Source: Bacteroidaceae bacterium (GTDB taxonomy: Bacteria; Bacteroidota; Bacteroidia; Bacteroidales; Bacteroidaceae). Taken from it: a stretch of 64,000 bases of DNA. The stretch covers positions 62,001-126,000 of the forward strand of contig JAEEZS010000055.1 of NCBI GenBank assembly GCA_016291905.1, in the 5' to 3' direction. The position numbers were made by a program, and so were the translations under genes. The stretch's first letter is position 1; every line of letters begins with the position of its first letter. Below are positions 38,332 to 45,481 of this stretch, piece after piece. Under the pieces are notes generated by a model. The model saw nothing but the letters and a program-made list of their open reading frames with translations, did no database searches and was not told the origin of the DNA.

Positions 38332-39198
38332 TCATTTTAGGAAAGAGAGTCTTGAGAGCAGTTCAGTAGCTGTAATCTGAGTATAGTTTGCCAGATTGGT
38401 GCGAGGCTGCCAATCCTTGCTGTCAAGGGTGATATTACTGAACGAAAGTTGCACGGAGGCTTTCTTTCCCTCACCCTCCAAAGTGGCATTGAGTGACGAT
38501 GGATAGCGTGTGTCGCCCACAAGCTGATAGCCCGCGTAGGTCCAGTCGGAAAGGAAAGTGCCGAGTTGCAGGCGGGTTCGTTGCAGGCGGGTGAGGTCTG
38601 CGTCTGTCCAGAAACGGGCCGCAAGTGCTTTCTGCTCCTTGGGCTGGATGAGGCGTTGGGTGCCGGAGGACTCCAGACTGAACTTGTCGAGATTTGCCAT
38701 CACGTTCTTTTGTCCAGGGATGAAGAGCTCGTTCCAAAGCAGCGATTCAATGAGCGAATAGTTGACAAGAGACTGACCGAGATAAGGCAGTTCGGAGTAT
38801 CGTGCTTTGGCGTATTGCTTGTTCAATCTGTCGATAATCCACACGGCTTCAGGGGTCATCTCGACGCGCGCTACTTCAATCATTCCCAAAGCTGTAAATG
38901 CCATCTGAATTACTTCGCCGCGCCGCATACGCAGGTTGCCCTTGACGGGGAGGATCTTGTCGCCATACGATGCCTCGGCAGCCATACGCAGCGAGAGGTC
39001 GGTGTGCCCTGCCAACGGCGTAGCAACGGCAACCAAGGGGGAGTCGTGCCTGATTTGCCGTGGAGCGCGGTTGGGTTCAGGCGTTGTTGCTATCTCGCGT
39101 GTCGTGCCGCAGCCTGCCAGAAGAAGGCAAAAGACAAACGGTAAAACCAGAGACAAGGGGCTTTTCGTCAGTGCTGCTGTATGTCCTATTTTATCCAT
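38332..39198 (-). CDS. DUF4292 lipoprotein
   Basis: 288-residue lipoprotein: hydrophobic leader with lipobox LLLAGC near residue 29, then a beta-rich domain of the Bacteroidetes family DUF4292, with similarity in overall pattern to LolB/outer-membrane lipoprotein carrier folds (regularly spaced beta strands, NLRMRRGEVIQMAFTALGMI). Family function is unknown; the fold suggests lipoprotein handling at the outer membrane (inference). It overlaps the upstream TPR gene by 13 bases and is nine bases from the envC-like gene. Confidence 0.85.
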   Translation of the reverse strand: MDKIGHTAALTKSPLSLVLPFVFCLLLAGCGTTREIATTPEPNRAPRQIRHDSPLVAVATPLAGHTDLSLRMAAEASYGDKILPVKGNLRMRRGEVIQMAFTALGMIEVARVEMTPEAVWIIDRLNKQYAKARYSELPYLGQSLVNYSLIESLLWNELFIPGQKNVMANLDKFSLESSGTQRLIQPKEQKALAARFWTDADLTRLQRTRLQLGTFLSDWTYAGYQLVGDTRYPSSLNATLEGEGKKASVQLSFSNITLDSKDWQPRTNLANYTQITATELLSRLSFLK

Positions 39199-41036
39199 TT
39201 CTTCAGTCGGATTTTCTTTTTCAATTTATTTTCTGCTACTCGTTCTTCGGCTGTAGGCTTGGTGCCGTTCTCCTTACGCTCTTTCTGCTGCTGCTCAAGT
39301 GCCTGTTTCCAGTAGTTGAGTGCCTCGTTGACGAGGTTGCACTTGAAATAGATGTCGCCTGCGTGTTCCATCAGTACGGCACTGCTCGTCGTGTCGGCCT
39401 TCAGCGCCTGGTCCATGTAGAGACGGGCCTCGTCGTAACGTTCCTTTTGGAAAAGAATCCAGGCATAGGTGTCGAGGTAGGTGCCGTTGTCAGGCTCTTT
39501 GGTGATGGTGATGCGGCTCATCTCCTCAGCACGGTCCAAATCGCGATTCTCGAGGGAGAGGTTATAGGCGTAGTTATTAAGCACCGACACTTTTGTGGGG
39601 TTATAGACAAGGGCGGAGTCGTAGGCAGCATAGCCTTTTGCGTCTTCGTTAGCAGAGAAATAGAGGTCGCCCAGCATAGCGTAGAGTTCTGTGCACAACT
39701 CCGTGTCGCTCTCTTCGCCGATGTGCGAGACACCCTCCATGCAATACTCGATAGCCTGCTTTTCATCGCTATCGCGCAGGGCGGTAATAACAAGATAGTA
39801 GTAGGCATAGAGCTCATCGGGGTAGTAGGCGAGTAGGGCGCGACTCCGTTCGCGCACCTCTTCCGTGTCGTTGTGCTCAACGGCGTAGTAGAGCAGTTGC
39901 TTGAGTGCCTCCACGTTGTCAGGTTCTACGGCAAGGATGGCCTGCACAACAGGGATGATGAGCGAGTCGGGCTTCTGCTCCTGAATGTAATAAGCTGCGC
40001 AGGCTTTGGGCATAGCGATTGACGTCTGTGGCTGCGCGAGGATGCGGTTGAAGAGGTCTGTAACAGCGAGGGAATCCTGTCGGGCCTCCATTTGTCGGAT
40101 GAGCTGCGAGGTAAGCTGGATGCGGCGCTCGTCAGGCAAGTGGCCGAAGACGACCAGCGAATCGACAATGGCGTTGGCCCGTTCGGCGTTGCCGCTCTTG
40201 TCGTACCAGTTTGCCATACCGAGGTGTCCCATGTCGTTGTCGGGCTCTACGGCAAGCACGCTTTCGTAGGCGCGTCGTGCTTCGTCGAGCTTGTCGTAGT
40301 TGAGGCAGACATCGCCTAGCAACAGGCGGTAGCGCAGTTCATCGGGATGGGCGGCAGCCATCTCCTCCATCGAGCGGAAAGCCGCTTCGCCGTCTTTCTT
40401 CAGGAAATAGGCGCGGAATTTCTCCATCTCAATCTCCTCGGACGAGCCGAAGCGCTCTTCCAACCGGTTCAGCGTCTCTATCTCCTTGTCGTATTGCTCT
40501 GTGACCTGATAAAGATTGACGAGGATAGGCAGCAGTTCTGCTGCACGTTTGGGGAAGCGCGTCTCCATATCCTCGTAGATGGCAATGGCTTTGTCAAGCT
40601 CTTGTGTATTGTAGTACGCTTCAGCGAGGCTCTCCTGATACCAGAAGTTGGTTGGGTCGCTGGTAACGGCCTGTTGCATGAGACTGAGGGCCTTCTCCTT
40701 GTCGCCCATAGCCCCGTAATAGGCAGCGAGTTCGTAGAGGGCCGTGGGAGCTGTCGGGCAGATGGAGAGGCAGTGCTGGAGAAGGTCGAAAGCCACGTCG
40801 TAGTTCTCCTGCTGGCGCTGATTGACAGCCTCGAGGTAGTAATAGTCGTAGCGGCGCTGCTCTTCCTCGGAAAGTAGGGACATGGCGGGCGATGCAGCTT
40901 TACGCGTTGTGCCGCAGCCCGATAAGGTGATAAGGAAGATTGAAAATTGAAGAATGAAGAATGAAGAATAAATAGCCCTGCGGGCAGTAGTGCCAGCGGG
41001 CTTGGAATGCATTTGACGAAGCATATTATTCTTCAT
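39186..41036 (-). CDS. TPR-repeat lipoprotein
   Basis: 616-residue tetratricopeptide protein of the outer envelope. The hydrophobic leader FILQFSIFLITLSGC ends in a lipobox cysteine; part of that leader is encoded by 7-bp repeats (40935-40969). The remainder is a superhelix of about a dozen TPRs (for example ALYELAAYYGAMGDKEKALS, DKAIAIYEDMETRFPKRAAE) ending in a Lys-rich tail. Such proteins scaffold envelope complexes; no specific partner is visible. The ATG at 41036 was chosen because upstream residues overlap dut and lack similarity. It lies between dut and DUF4292 in a conserved Bacteroidales cluster. Confidence 0.88.
   Translation of the reverse strand: MKNNMLRQMHSKPAGTTARRAIYSSFFILQFSIFLITLSGCGTTRKAASPAMSLLSEEEQRRYDYYYLEAVNQRQQENYDVAFDLLQHCLSICPTAPTALYELAAYYGAMGDKEKALSLMQQAVTSDPTNFWYQESLAEAYYNTQELDKAIAIYEDMETRFPKRAAELLPILVNLYQVTEQYDKEIETLNRLEERFGSSEEIEMEKFRAYFLKKDGEAAFRSMEEMAAAHPDELRYRLLLGDVCLNYDKLDEARRAYESVLAVEPDNDMGHLGMANWYDKSGNAERANAIVDSLVVFGHLPDERRIQLTSQLIRQMEARQDSLAVTDLFNRILAQPQTSIAMPKACAAYYIQEQKPDSLIIPVVQAILAVEPDNVEALKQLLYYAVEHNDTEEVRERSRALLAYYPDELYAYYYLVITALRDSDEKQAIEYCMEGVSHIGEESDTELCTELYAMLGDLYFSANEDAKGYAAYDSALVYNPTKVSVLNNYAYNLSLENRDLDRAEEMSRITITKEPDNGTYLDTYAWILFQKERYDEARLYMDQALKADTTSSAVLMEHAGDIYFKCNLVNEALNYWKQALEQQQKERKENGTKPTAEERVAENKLKKKIRLKKWIK
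40935..40969. repeat. Five 7-bp repeats inside the TPR lipoprotein signal peptide
   Basis: GAAGATT, GAAAATT and three GAAGAAT units stand in tandem within the coding sequence, encoding part of the hydrophobic leader on the minus strand. Confidence 0.75.
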
Positions 41037-41061
41037 TTTTAATCCTTCAATTTTCAATCTT

Positions 41062-41493
41062 TCAGACGCCCGTATGCCCAAATCCGCCTGCGCCACGCTC
41101 GGTTTCGGAAAGGACGTCAACCTCCTCCCATGCGACCTGTTCGTGGCGGGCGATAATCATCTGTGCGATACGCTCTCCATCTTCTATGACAAAATCTTCG
41201 CCCGAAAGATTAATCAAGATTACGCAGATTTCGCCCCGATAGTCTGCATCAATTGTGCCAGGGGCATTCAGCACGCTGATGCCACGCTTGATGGCAAGTC
41301 CGCTACGGGGGCGCACCTGTGCTTCGTAGCCGGCAGGCAGGGCGATGTAGAGCCCTGTCGGCACCAAGCAACGCTGGAGGGGACGCAGGACGATGGACTC
41401 GTCGAGATTCGCCCTCAGGTCCATACCTGCCGATAGTGGCGTAGCATAGGCAGGGAGGGGATGATGGGACTTGTTGATGATTTGGACGTTCAT
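41062..41493 (-). CDS. dut: dUTP diphosphatase
   Basis: 143-residue trimeric dUTPase that hydrolyses dUTP to dUMP, keeping uracil out of DNA and supplying thymidylate synthesis. All five conserved motifs are present: [32 protein letters not shown] and the C-terminal P-loop-like [10 protein letters not shown]. The ATG at 41493 begins the usual MNVQIINKS; longer frames upstream are not conserved. First gene of the envelope operon ending in envC, 25 bases before the TPR lipoprotein gene. Confidence 0.97.
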   Translation of the reverse strand: MNVQIINKSHHPLPAYATPLSAGMDLRANLDESIVLRPLQRCLVPTGLYIALPAGYEAQVRPRSGLAIKRGISVLNAPGTIDADYRGEICVILINLSGEDFVIEDGERIAQMIIARHEQVAWEEVDVLSETERGAGGFGHTGV

Positions 41494-41613
41494 GATTGTT
41501 TCAAAAAGCCGCTTTTTGAATTCAACAAGAAAACAAGCCAACAAGTCAACACGTTGGATGCGGTCTGCAAAGCGACTTGTTGACCTGTTGACTTGTTAAC
41601 TCGCTGACCTCGC

Positions 41614-42600
41614 TTAGAGATAGGGATTGAGTTTCTTCCAGTCGGCAACGGGAGGAACAATACCGAGCTCGACGATTTCGTCGCGCATCTTGCAGAGGTG
41701 CACGTAGGAGGCATCGAGAGCAGCCAGTTCCTCAGCGGTACCCTTGACCTCACTGTAGTGAACGCCAGTAGCATCAATAATGGTGGGCATAGCCATCATG
41801 ACGTTCTTGTACTTGCCTGTGTTGACGTAGGTGCCTGCGGGGAGGGTGAAGGTTTCGCCGCCCATAGCAGCCTCAATCATCTTCACGGCGTTGTAGGCCG
41901 GGCTCTGGAACGAGCTGCGTCCACGCAGCTTGATGATGTTGCTGCCGCCCTGGATGGTGCGCTGCTTGATGTCGGCAAAGCGCTCGGCGGAGAGGTTCAT
42001 CTCTGAAAGGGGCTTGCCGTCAATCTTCACCTGCGAAGCGAAGACGGCCATCTGCTCACCGTGTCCGCCATAGGTGTGAGCGCCAGTGACTTTGCACTGC
42101 TGTACGCCGAACTCCTGGGCGAGAGCTTCCTGCAGACGGGTGCTGTCGAGGGCAGCAAGGGAGGTGAGCTGCTCGGGCTTTAAGCCAGAGTGGATGAGAG
42201 CCGTGAGAGCGGTGACATCAGCGGGGTTGAAGATAACGACCACGTGCTTAACATCGGGGCAGTACTGATGGATGAAGTCGCCAAACTCGGCAGCAATCTT
42301 ACAGTTGCCCTTGAGGAGGTCTTCGCGCGTCATTCCTTCCTTGCGGGGGGCACCGCCAGAGGAGACGATGTACTTGGCATCCTTGAAGGCAACAGCGGGG
42401 TCGGTCGTCCAGGTAACGTTGGCGCCGTCGAAGCCGCAATGATAGATTTCCTCGGCAACACCGTGAACACCCGGTTCAAAGATGTCGTAAAGGCATACAT
42501 TAGGAGTGAGGCCGAGCATAAGAGCTGTCTGAGCCATGTTGGAACCAATCATACCGCCTGCGCCGACGATAGTGAGCTTTTCTTCTGTTAAGAATTTCAT
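41614..42600 (-). CDS. mdh: Malate dehydrogenase
   Basis: 328-residue NAD-dependent dehydrogenase of the lactate/malate family, interconverting malate and oxaloacetate, here in the reductive branch leading to fumarate and succinate. The nucleotide-binding motif VGAGGMIGSNMA (residues 12-23), the substrate loop GGAPRKEGMTREDLL with both malate-specific arginines, and the catalytic histidine in GAHTYGGHGEQM are present. A full consensus promoter lies at 42654-42685, and 120 bases separate it from dut, so it is probably its own transcription unit. Confidence 0.96.
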   Translation of the reverse strand: MKFLTEEKLTIVGAGGMIGSNMAQTALMLGLTPNVCLYDIFEPGVHGVAEEIYHCGFDGANVTWTTDPAVAFKDAKYIVSSGGAPRKEGMTREDLLKGNCKIAAEFGDFIHQYCPDVKHVVVIFNPADVTALTALIHSGLKPEQLTSLAALDSTRLQEALAQEFGVQQCKVTGAHTYGGHGEQMAVFASQVKIDGKPLSEMNLSAERFADIKQRTIQGGSNIIKLRGRSSFQSPAYNAVKMIEAAMGGETFTLPAGTYVNTGKYKNVMMAMPTIIDATGVHYSEVKGTAEELAALDASYVHLCKMRDEIVELGIVPPVADWKKLNPYL

Positions 42601-42653
42601 GTGAATACTGAATTTATTAAGGGGTTAAAACATTTATTCTTCGTTAAGCGCTG

Positions 42654-42685
42654 CAAAATTACGTATAAGCAAGCGAAAAAACAAA
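42654..42685 (-). promoter_or_regulatory. Promoter of mdh
   Basis: Minus-strand TTTG (42682-42685), 20-base spacer and TAATTTTG (42654-42661), an exact consensus match about 55 bases upstream of the ATG. Confidence 0.8.
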
Positions 42686-42702
42686 TATTTTTATTTTTTT
42701 CC

Positions 42703-42750
42703 GAGGCGCCGCCTACCTAAAAGCCCCTAAAGGGGGATTAAGGGTAGGAA
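42703..42750. repeat. Palindromic dispersed element, copy 2
   Basis: GAGGCG, CCTACCTAAAAGCCCC and GGGGGATTAAGGGTAGG form an imperfect palindrome closely matching 48642-48690 and related to 29976-30012. Confidence 0.6.
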
Positions 42751-42768
42751 GAACAGCACGAAAAATGT

Positions 42769-43128
42769 CTATCTCCATAATATAATGTTCTTATCTTCTT
42801 CTTTGTCTATGCCTTCGAGAGCATATTCCATCAACAGTTCATCTCTCCTTGCACCTAAAACAATACCAATGGAAGGGTTATCGTCAGGTTGACAAATTTC
42901 ATTCTTGAAGAACGTTTCAGTTCTCTGACTTTCCATCCCTCTTTGATGCATTCCTTCATATAGAACTGCATTTCCATAGGGTCTTCACATTTGAGTAGTT
43001 CAAAATAGTGGCTCCAAGTCAATTAGTGAGACAGCGTCTCACATTTTGGGAATGCCAAATACAGCTTGCGCATATAAGTAAGGTTAGATAAATGGGCTTG
43101 CAAGAAAAAACCGATTTCATTGATTTTC
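42769..43128 (-). pseudogene. Decayed DUF1016 (YhcG-like) nuclease gene
   Basis: The minus strand encodes pieces of a DUF1016/YhcG protein, a PDDEXK-type nuclease family often linked to mobile elements and defence. The N-terminal helical part is recognisable (NLTYMRKLYLAFPKCETLSH, in-frame TAA, then LTWSHYFELLKCEDPMEMQF, CIKEGWKVREL). The frame then shifts and jumps to the C-terminal signature QPDDNPSIGIVLGARRDELL before a stop at 42769. The catalytic core between these pieces is deleted, so the gene cannot be functional. The last 60 codons look like a small ORF but are only the remnant tail. Confidence 0.8.
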
Positions 43129-43147
43129 CGAGGGATGGGGTGAGGTG

Positions 43148-43368
43148 GTGACTCAGATATCAGATATCAGTTTTCTCATGAGCACCATCACACCCCTTGA
43201 ACAAAACTTTTATTATATATAATTATATATAATAAATTATTAATAGTAATAATTAATTACTTTTCTATCGGCTGTTGCTTACAATCGCTAACGAATACCC
43301 CACTAATTGCTAACTGCTGCCCTTTACACCCTATTCAATAGAAAACTGATATCTGATATCTGAGTCAC
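43148..43368. mobile_element. 221-bp AT-rich element with 29-bp perfect inverted termini (MITE-like)
   Basis: GTGACTCAGATATCAGATAT and the following nine bases (43148-43176) are exactly complementary to 43340-43368. The interior is very AT-rich (TATATA and TAATAA tracts) and has no open frame. The termini themselves contain a 7-bp repeat (CAGATAT). No target-site duplication is evident next to the ends. It resembles a miniature inverted-repeat element or a very large hairpin. Confidence 0.6.
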
Positions 43369-43370
43369 AC

Positions 43371-43433
43371 ACGCGATTATCCCAGTGGGCTGACACCGTA
43401 GCGCAGTGGGCTGCGATTTTATTTCAGTGGGCT
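43371..43433. repeat. 21-bp tandem repeat array (GGGCT family), locus 4
   Basis: Three 21-bp units (43371, 43392, 43413), each ending CAGTGGGCT, directly follow the inverted-repeat element. Confidence 0.8.
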
Positions 43434-43439
43434 GCGCTG

Positions 43440-43474
43440 TCAGTTCACAGTTCATAATGCATAGTTCATAGTTA
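43440..43474. repeat. 7-bp CAGTTCA/TAGTTCA repeat tract
   Basis: Five heptamers (CAGTTCA, CAGTTCA, TAATGCA, TAGTTCA, TAGTTAA) follow the 21-bp array. Confidence 0.6.
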
Positions 43475-43579
43475 AATCGGCGCGAGAGGTGTGCCTCGCT
43501 AGAAGTGGAAATCCATGTGAAAAAGATGTATTATCTTTGCAGCGTGAATAGGCCGAAGGCCTTTGAACAGCGAAGCGTT

Positions 43580-44623
43580 CTACTCTATCTGCAAGTCCAC
43601 TTTCAGGCGCTCGGCAACGAAGTGAAGTACCTGCTCCCTTTCGCTCTCGGAGGCTTGGTCGAGGGAGTTGAAGCAGCCGAAAAGGGCTCGCGTGCGGCAG
43701 AACTCCCTCTTCTTGCGGCGCAGGTACCTCTCGGCGGTGTGGGGATGGGGCTTGTAGTAGAAGACGTTGGCATGCGAGGGGGTGACGAGGCAGCGCCCTG
43801 CGTGATGTTCTGTGAGGTAGAAGAGCTCCTGCGGATTGAACTGCGAGGGATGACGGAAGCGCTGTGAGATGTTGACGTCGAGCACGTTGGGGTGTGCTGT
43901 GAAATAGTCTTCGAAGAAGCCGCGACGAACAGGCAATGGCGTATGGAGCAGGAACAGGAAACGACGATTAATAAAGATTGAAGATTGAAGATTGAAGATT
44001 GAATGGCTTTTTCGGGGGCGAGGCGTGTAGCGCAGCGTGTTCACGAGCAGCGACTTGAATCCCATTGGCTTGTGTCCGTCTTTCTTGGGCTTGAGCGCGT
44101 GGAGAAAGCGGGCAAAGCAGGTGTTGTACCAACGTCCGTAACAACGTGTGGTGTCGTCCACGTAGAAGTCCTCGGGGGTGACGGGAGAGAGCAGCACGAC
44201 GTCGTCGTTGAAATAGATGTATCGCTCGCTGAGGCCTGGGATACGCCAGAGGAGGGCTTCGATGGAGTTGCAGTTGAACGTTGGCAGATAGTCCTCGTAA
44301 CCGCGGAAAATAACACTATGGTCGATGACGGTGTAGGGGATGTGCCCGTCGGGAAAATGGCGTTGGAGGTAGTCGTCGAGGTGAGGCGGTACCTGCTTGT
44401 CGGTGACGAGATAGATGTGGCGTATGAAGGGGGCGAAACGGTTGATGGAGGCGATGCAGAGATAGACTTCGCCCACGGAGGTGTAGCGCGTGGGGCCTGC
44501 GATGTCGTCGTGCTTGTCTTCACCATGTGCGAGGTAGCTGTCGCGCTTGGCACGCCAGGCAGGGTCTTGTCCGTCAACCCACAGGACAACGGCATCAATG
44601 GGGGAGTCAGAATGGGCGTTCAT
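43580..44623 (-). CDS. Stealth-family sugar-phosphate transferase
   Basis: 347-residue protein of the Stealth family, hexose-1-phosphoryltransferases that build phosphodiester-linked surface glycans. Conserved region 1 is IDAVVLWVDGQDPAW (residues 8-22). Region 2 runs from TVIDHSVIFRGYEDYLPTFN to GLSERYIYFNDDV, with the Asp pair typical of the active site, and region 3 follows near residue 250. The segment SIFNLQSSIFI near residue 225 is encoded by a 7-bp repeat tract (43973-44003), an apparent in-frame insertion. The start at 44623 overlaps the stop of the upstream glycosyltransferase gene (ATGA), so the two are coupled. Confidence 0.88.
   Translation of the reverse strand: MNAHSDSPIDAVVLWVDGQDPAWRAKRDSYLAHGEDKHDDIAGPTRYTSVGEVYLCIASINRFAPFIRHIYLVTDKQVPPHLDDYLQRHFPDGHIPYTVIDHSVIFRGYEDYLPTFNCNSIEALLWRIPGLSERYIYFNDDVVLLSPVTPEDFYVDDTTRCYGRWYNTCFARFLHALKPKKDGHKPMGFKSLLVNTLRYTPRPRKSHSIFNLQSSIFINRRFLFLLHTPLPVRRGFFEDYFTAHPNVLDVNISQRFRHPSQFNPQELFYLTEHHAGRCLVTPSHANVFYYKPHPHTAERYLRRKKREFCRTRALFGCFNSLDQASESEREQVLHFVAERLKVDLQIE
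43973..44003. repeat. 7-bp repeat tract inside the stealth-family gene
   Basis: Four AAGATTG heptamers in tandem within the coding sequence; the encoded residues (IFNLQSSIF) resemble those encoded by the tract at 61461-61498. Confidence 0.75.
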
Positions 44624-45462
44624 ACAAGGTTGCGGAAACGTTCTGGGATTTCTACGACCCACTTTTGACGGAGCATGGTGGGTTTGTTCCAAGCATAGGG
44701 CTGGCGCATGATATTCTGCAGGCGTCGGGCGCGTCGGGTGGTCTGCTCCCACGCTTTGGGGGATGACTCCGTAATGAGATGAATGGTGCGTGCGCGTCGG
44801 CGGAGATGTGCCTCCCATCCTTCGGCATTCCGCTCGTTTTCCGTGAATCGGGCTTTCAAACGGTTGTAGTCCACGCAGCCAAAGTGGAAAAGGTAGAGCC
44901 CGCTGGCGATGTGGAAGTTGTGCCCCCTCACACGGTGGAAGCCTGAGCCCCATTGCACAGAGCGGGCAAGAATGGAAGCCTTGCTGTAGCGGTCTGAGAG
45001 CAGGGCGTAGTGACGTTGGTGGAGATAGAGTAGGGCATCATCAATGGGAGCCTCGTTCTCCAGATGCTGCCCCACATCGATGCCGAGGGCAGAGAGAGAA
45101 GTGCCGATTTTCCGCTGGCTGAGGAACTCGGCAAGGGAGAGATTCAGGCTCGGCTCAACAAGAAGGAATTCATCCACGTCGGTGCCGATAACCAAATCGT
45201 AACCATTGGCAAAGAGGAGGGCAGCCTGCGATGAGAGAAAATCAATGCGGCGTCGGTCGGCCGTAGAGCGGTTTCCTTCGATGTGTTTGACAGCCGAGAC
45301 GTGGATGCCTTCGGGCAGAGGCTGCGTGAGCGTCTGGTCGGTGCCATCGAGGAAGACGAAGAGGTTCTGCATGCCAAGCTGAGCACCGTAGTAGGCTGTC
45401 CAGCGATGGAGGAAAGCCTCGTCGTTGCGGGCCATCGTAAGAGCTGCTATTCGTTTGTTCAT
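44620..45462 (-). CDS. Glycosyltransferase of the GT-A fold (family 2/92-like)
   Basis: 280-residue protein. It starts MNKRIAALTMARNDEAFLHR, with the (T)xARNDxxFL motif of glycosyltransferases that act on surface or cell wall glycans, followed by YYGAQLGMQNLFVFLDGTDQ and the acidic GTDVDEFLL, the likely metal-binding DxD. A Trp/His-rich C-terminal part includes SGFHRVRGHNFHIASGLYLF. Acceptor and sugar are unknown. It is 19 bases downstream of priA and overlaps the stealth gene by four bases, so the two glycan genes travel together. The start at 45462 was preferred over a longer frame that overlaps priA. Confidence 0.75.
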   Translation of the reverse strand: MNKRIAALTMARNDEAFLHRWTAYYGAQLGMQNLFVFLDGTDQTLTQPLPEGIHVSAVKHIEGNRSTADRRRIDFLSSQAALLFANGYDLVIGTDVDEFLLVEPSLNLSLAEFLSQRKIGTSLSALGIDVGQHLENEAPIDDALLYLHQRHYALLSDRYSKASILARSVQWGSGFHRVRGHNFHIASGLYLFHFGCVDYNRLKARFTENERNAEGWEAHLRRRARTIHLITESSPKAWEQTTRRARRLQNIMRQPYAWNKPTMLRQKWVVEIPERFRNLV

Positions 45463-45481
45463 GGTGATTAGTATCGTTGTA

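Larger units (their letters stand above)
43129..43579. other. Gene-free repeat-rich stretch
   Basis: No gene is visible between the decayed nuclease and the stealth-like gene. The stretch holds the inverted-repeat element (43148-43368), the GGGCT 21-bp array (43371-43433) and a 7-bp CAGTTCA/TAGTTCA tract (43440-43474). Confidence 0.7.

Noticed and set aside
43148..43368. Complete insertion sequence
   Set aside because: There is no transposase frame and no target duplication; kept only as a MITE-like element.
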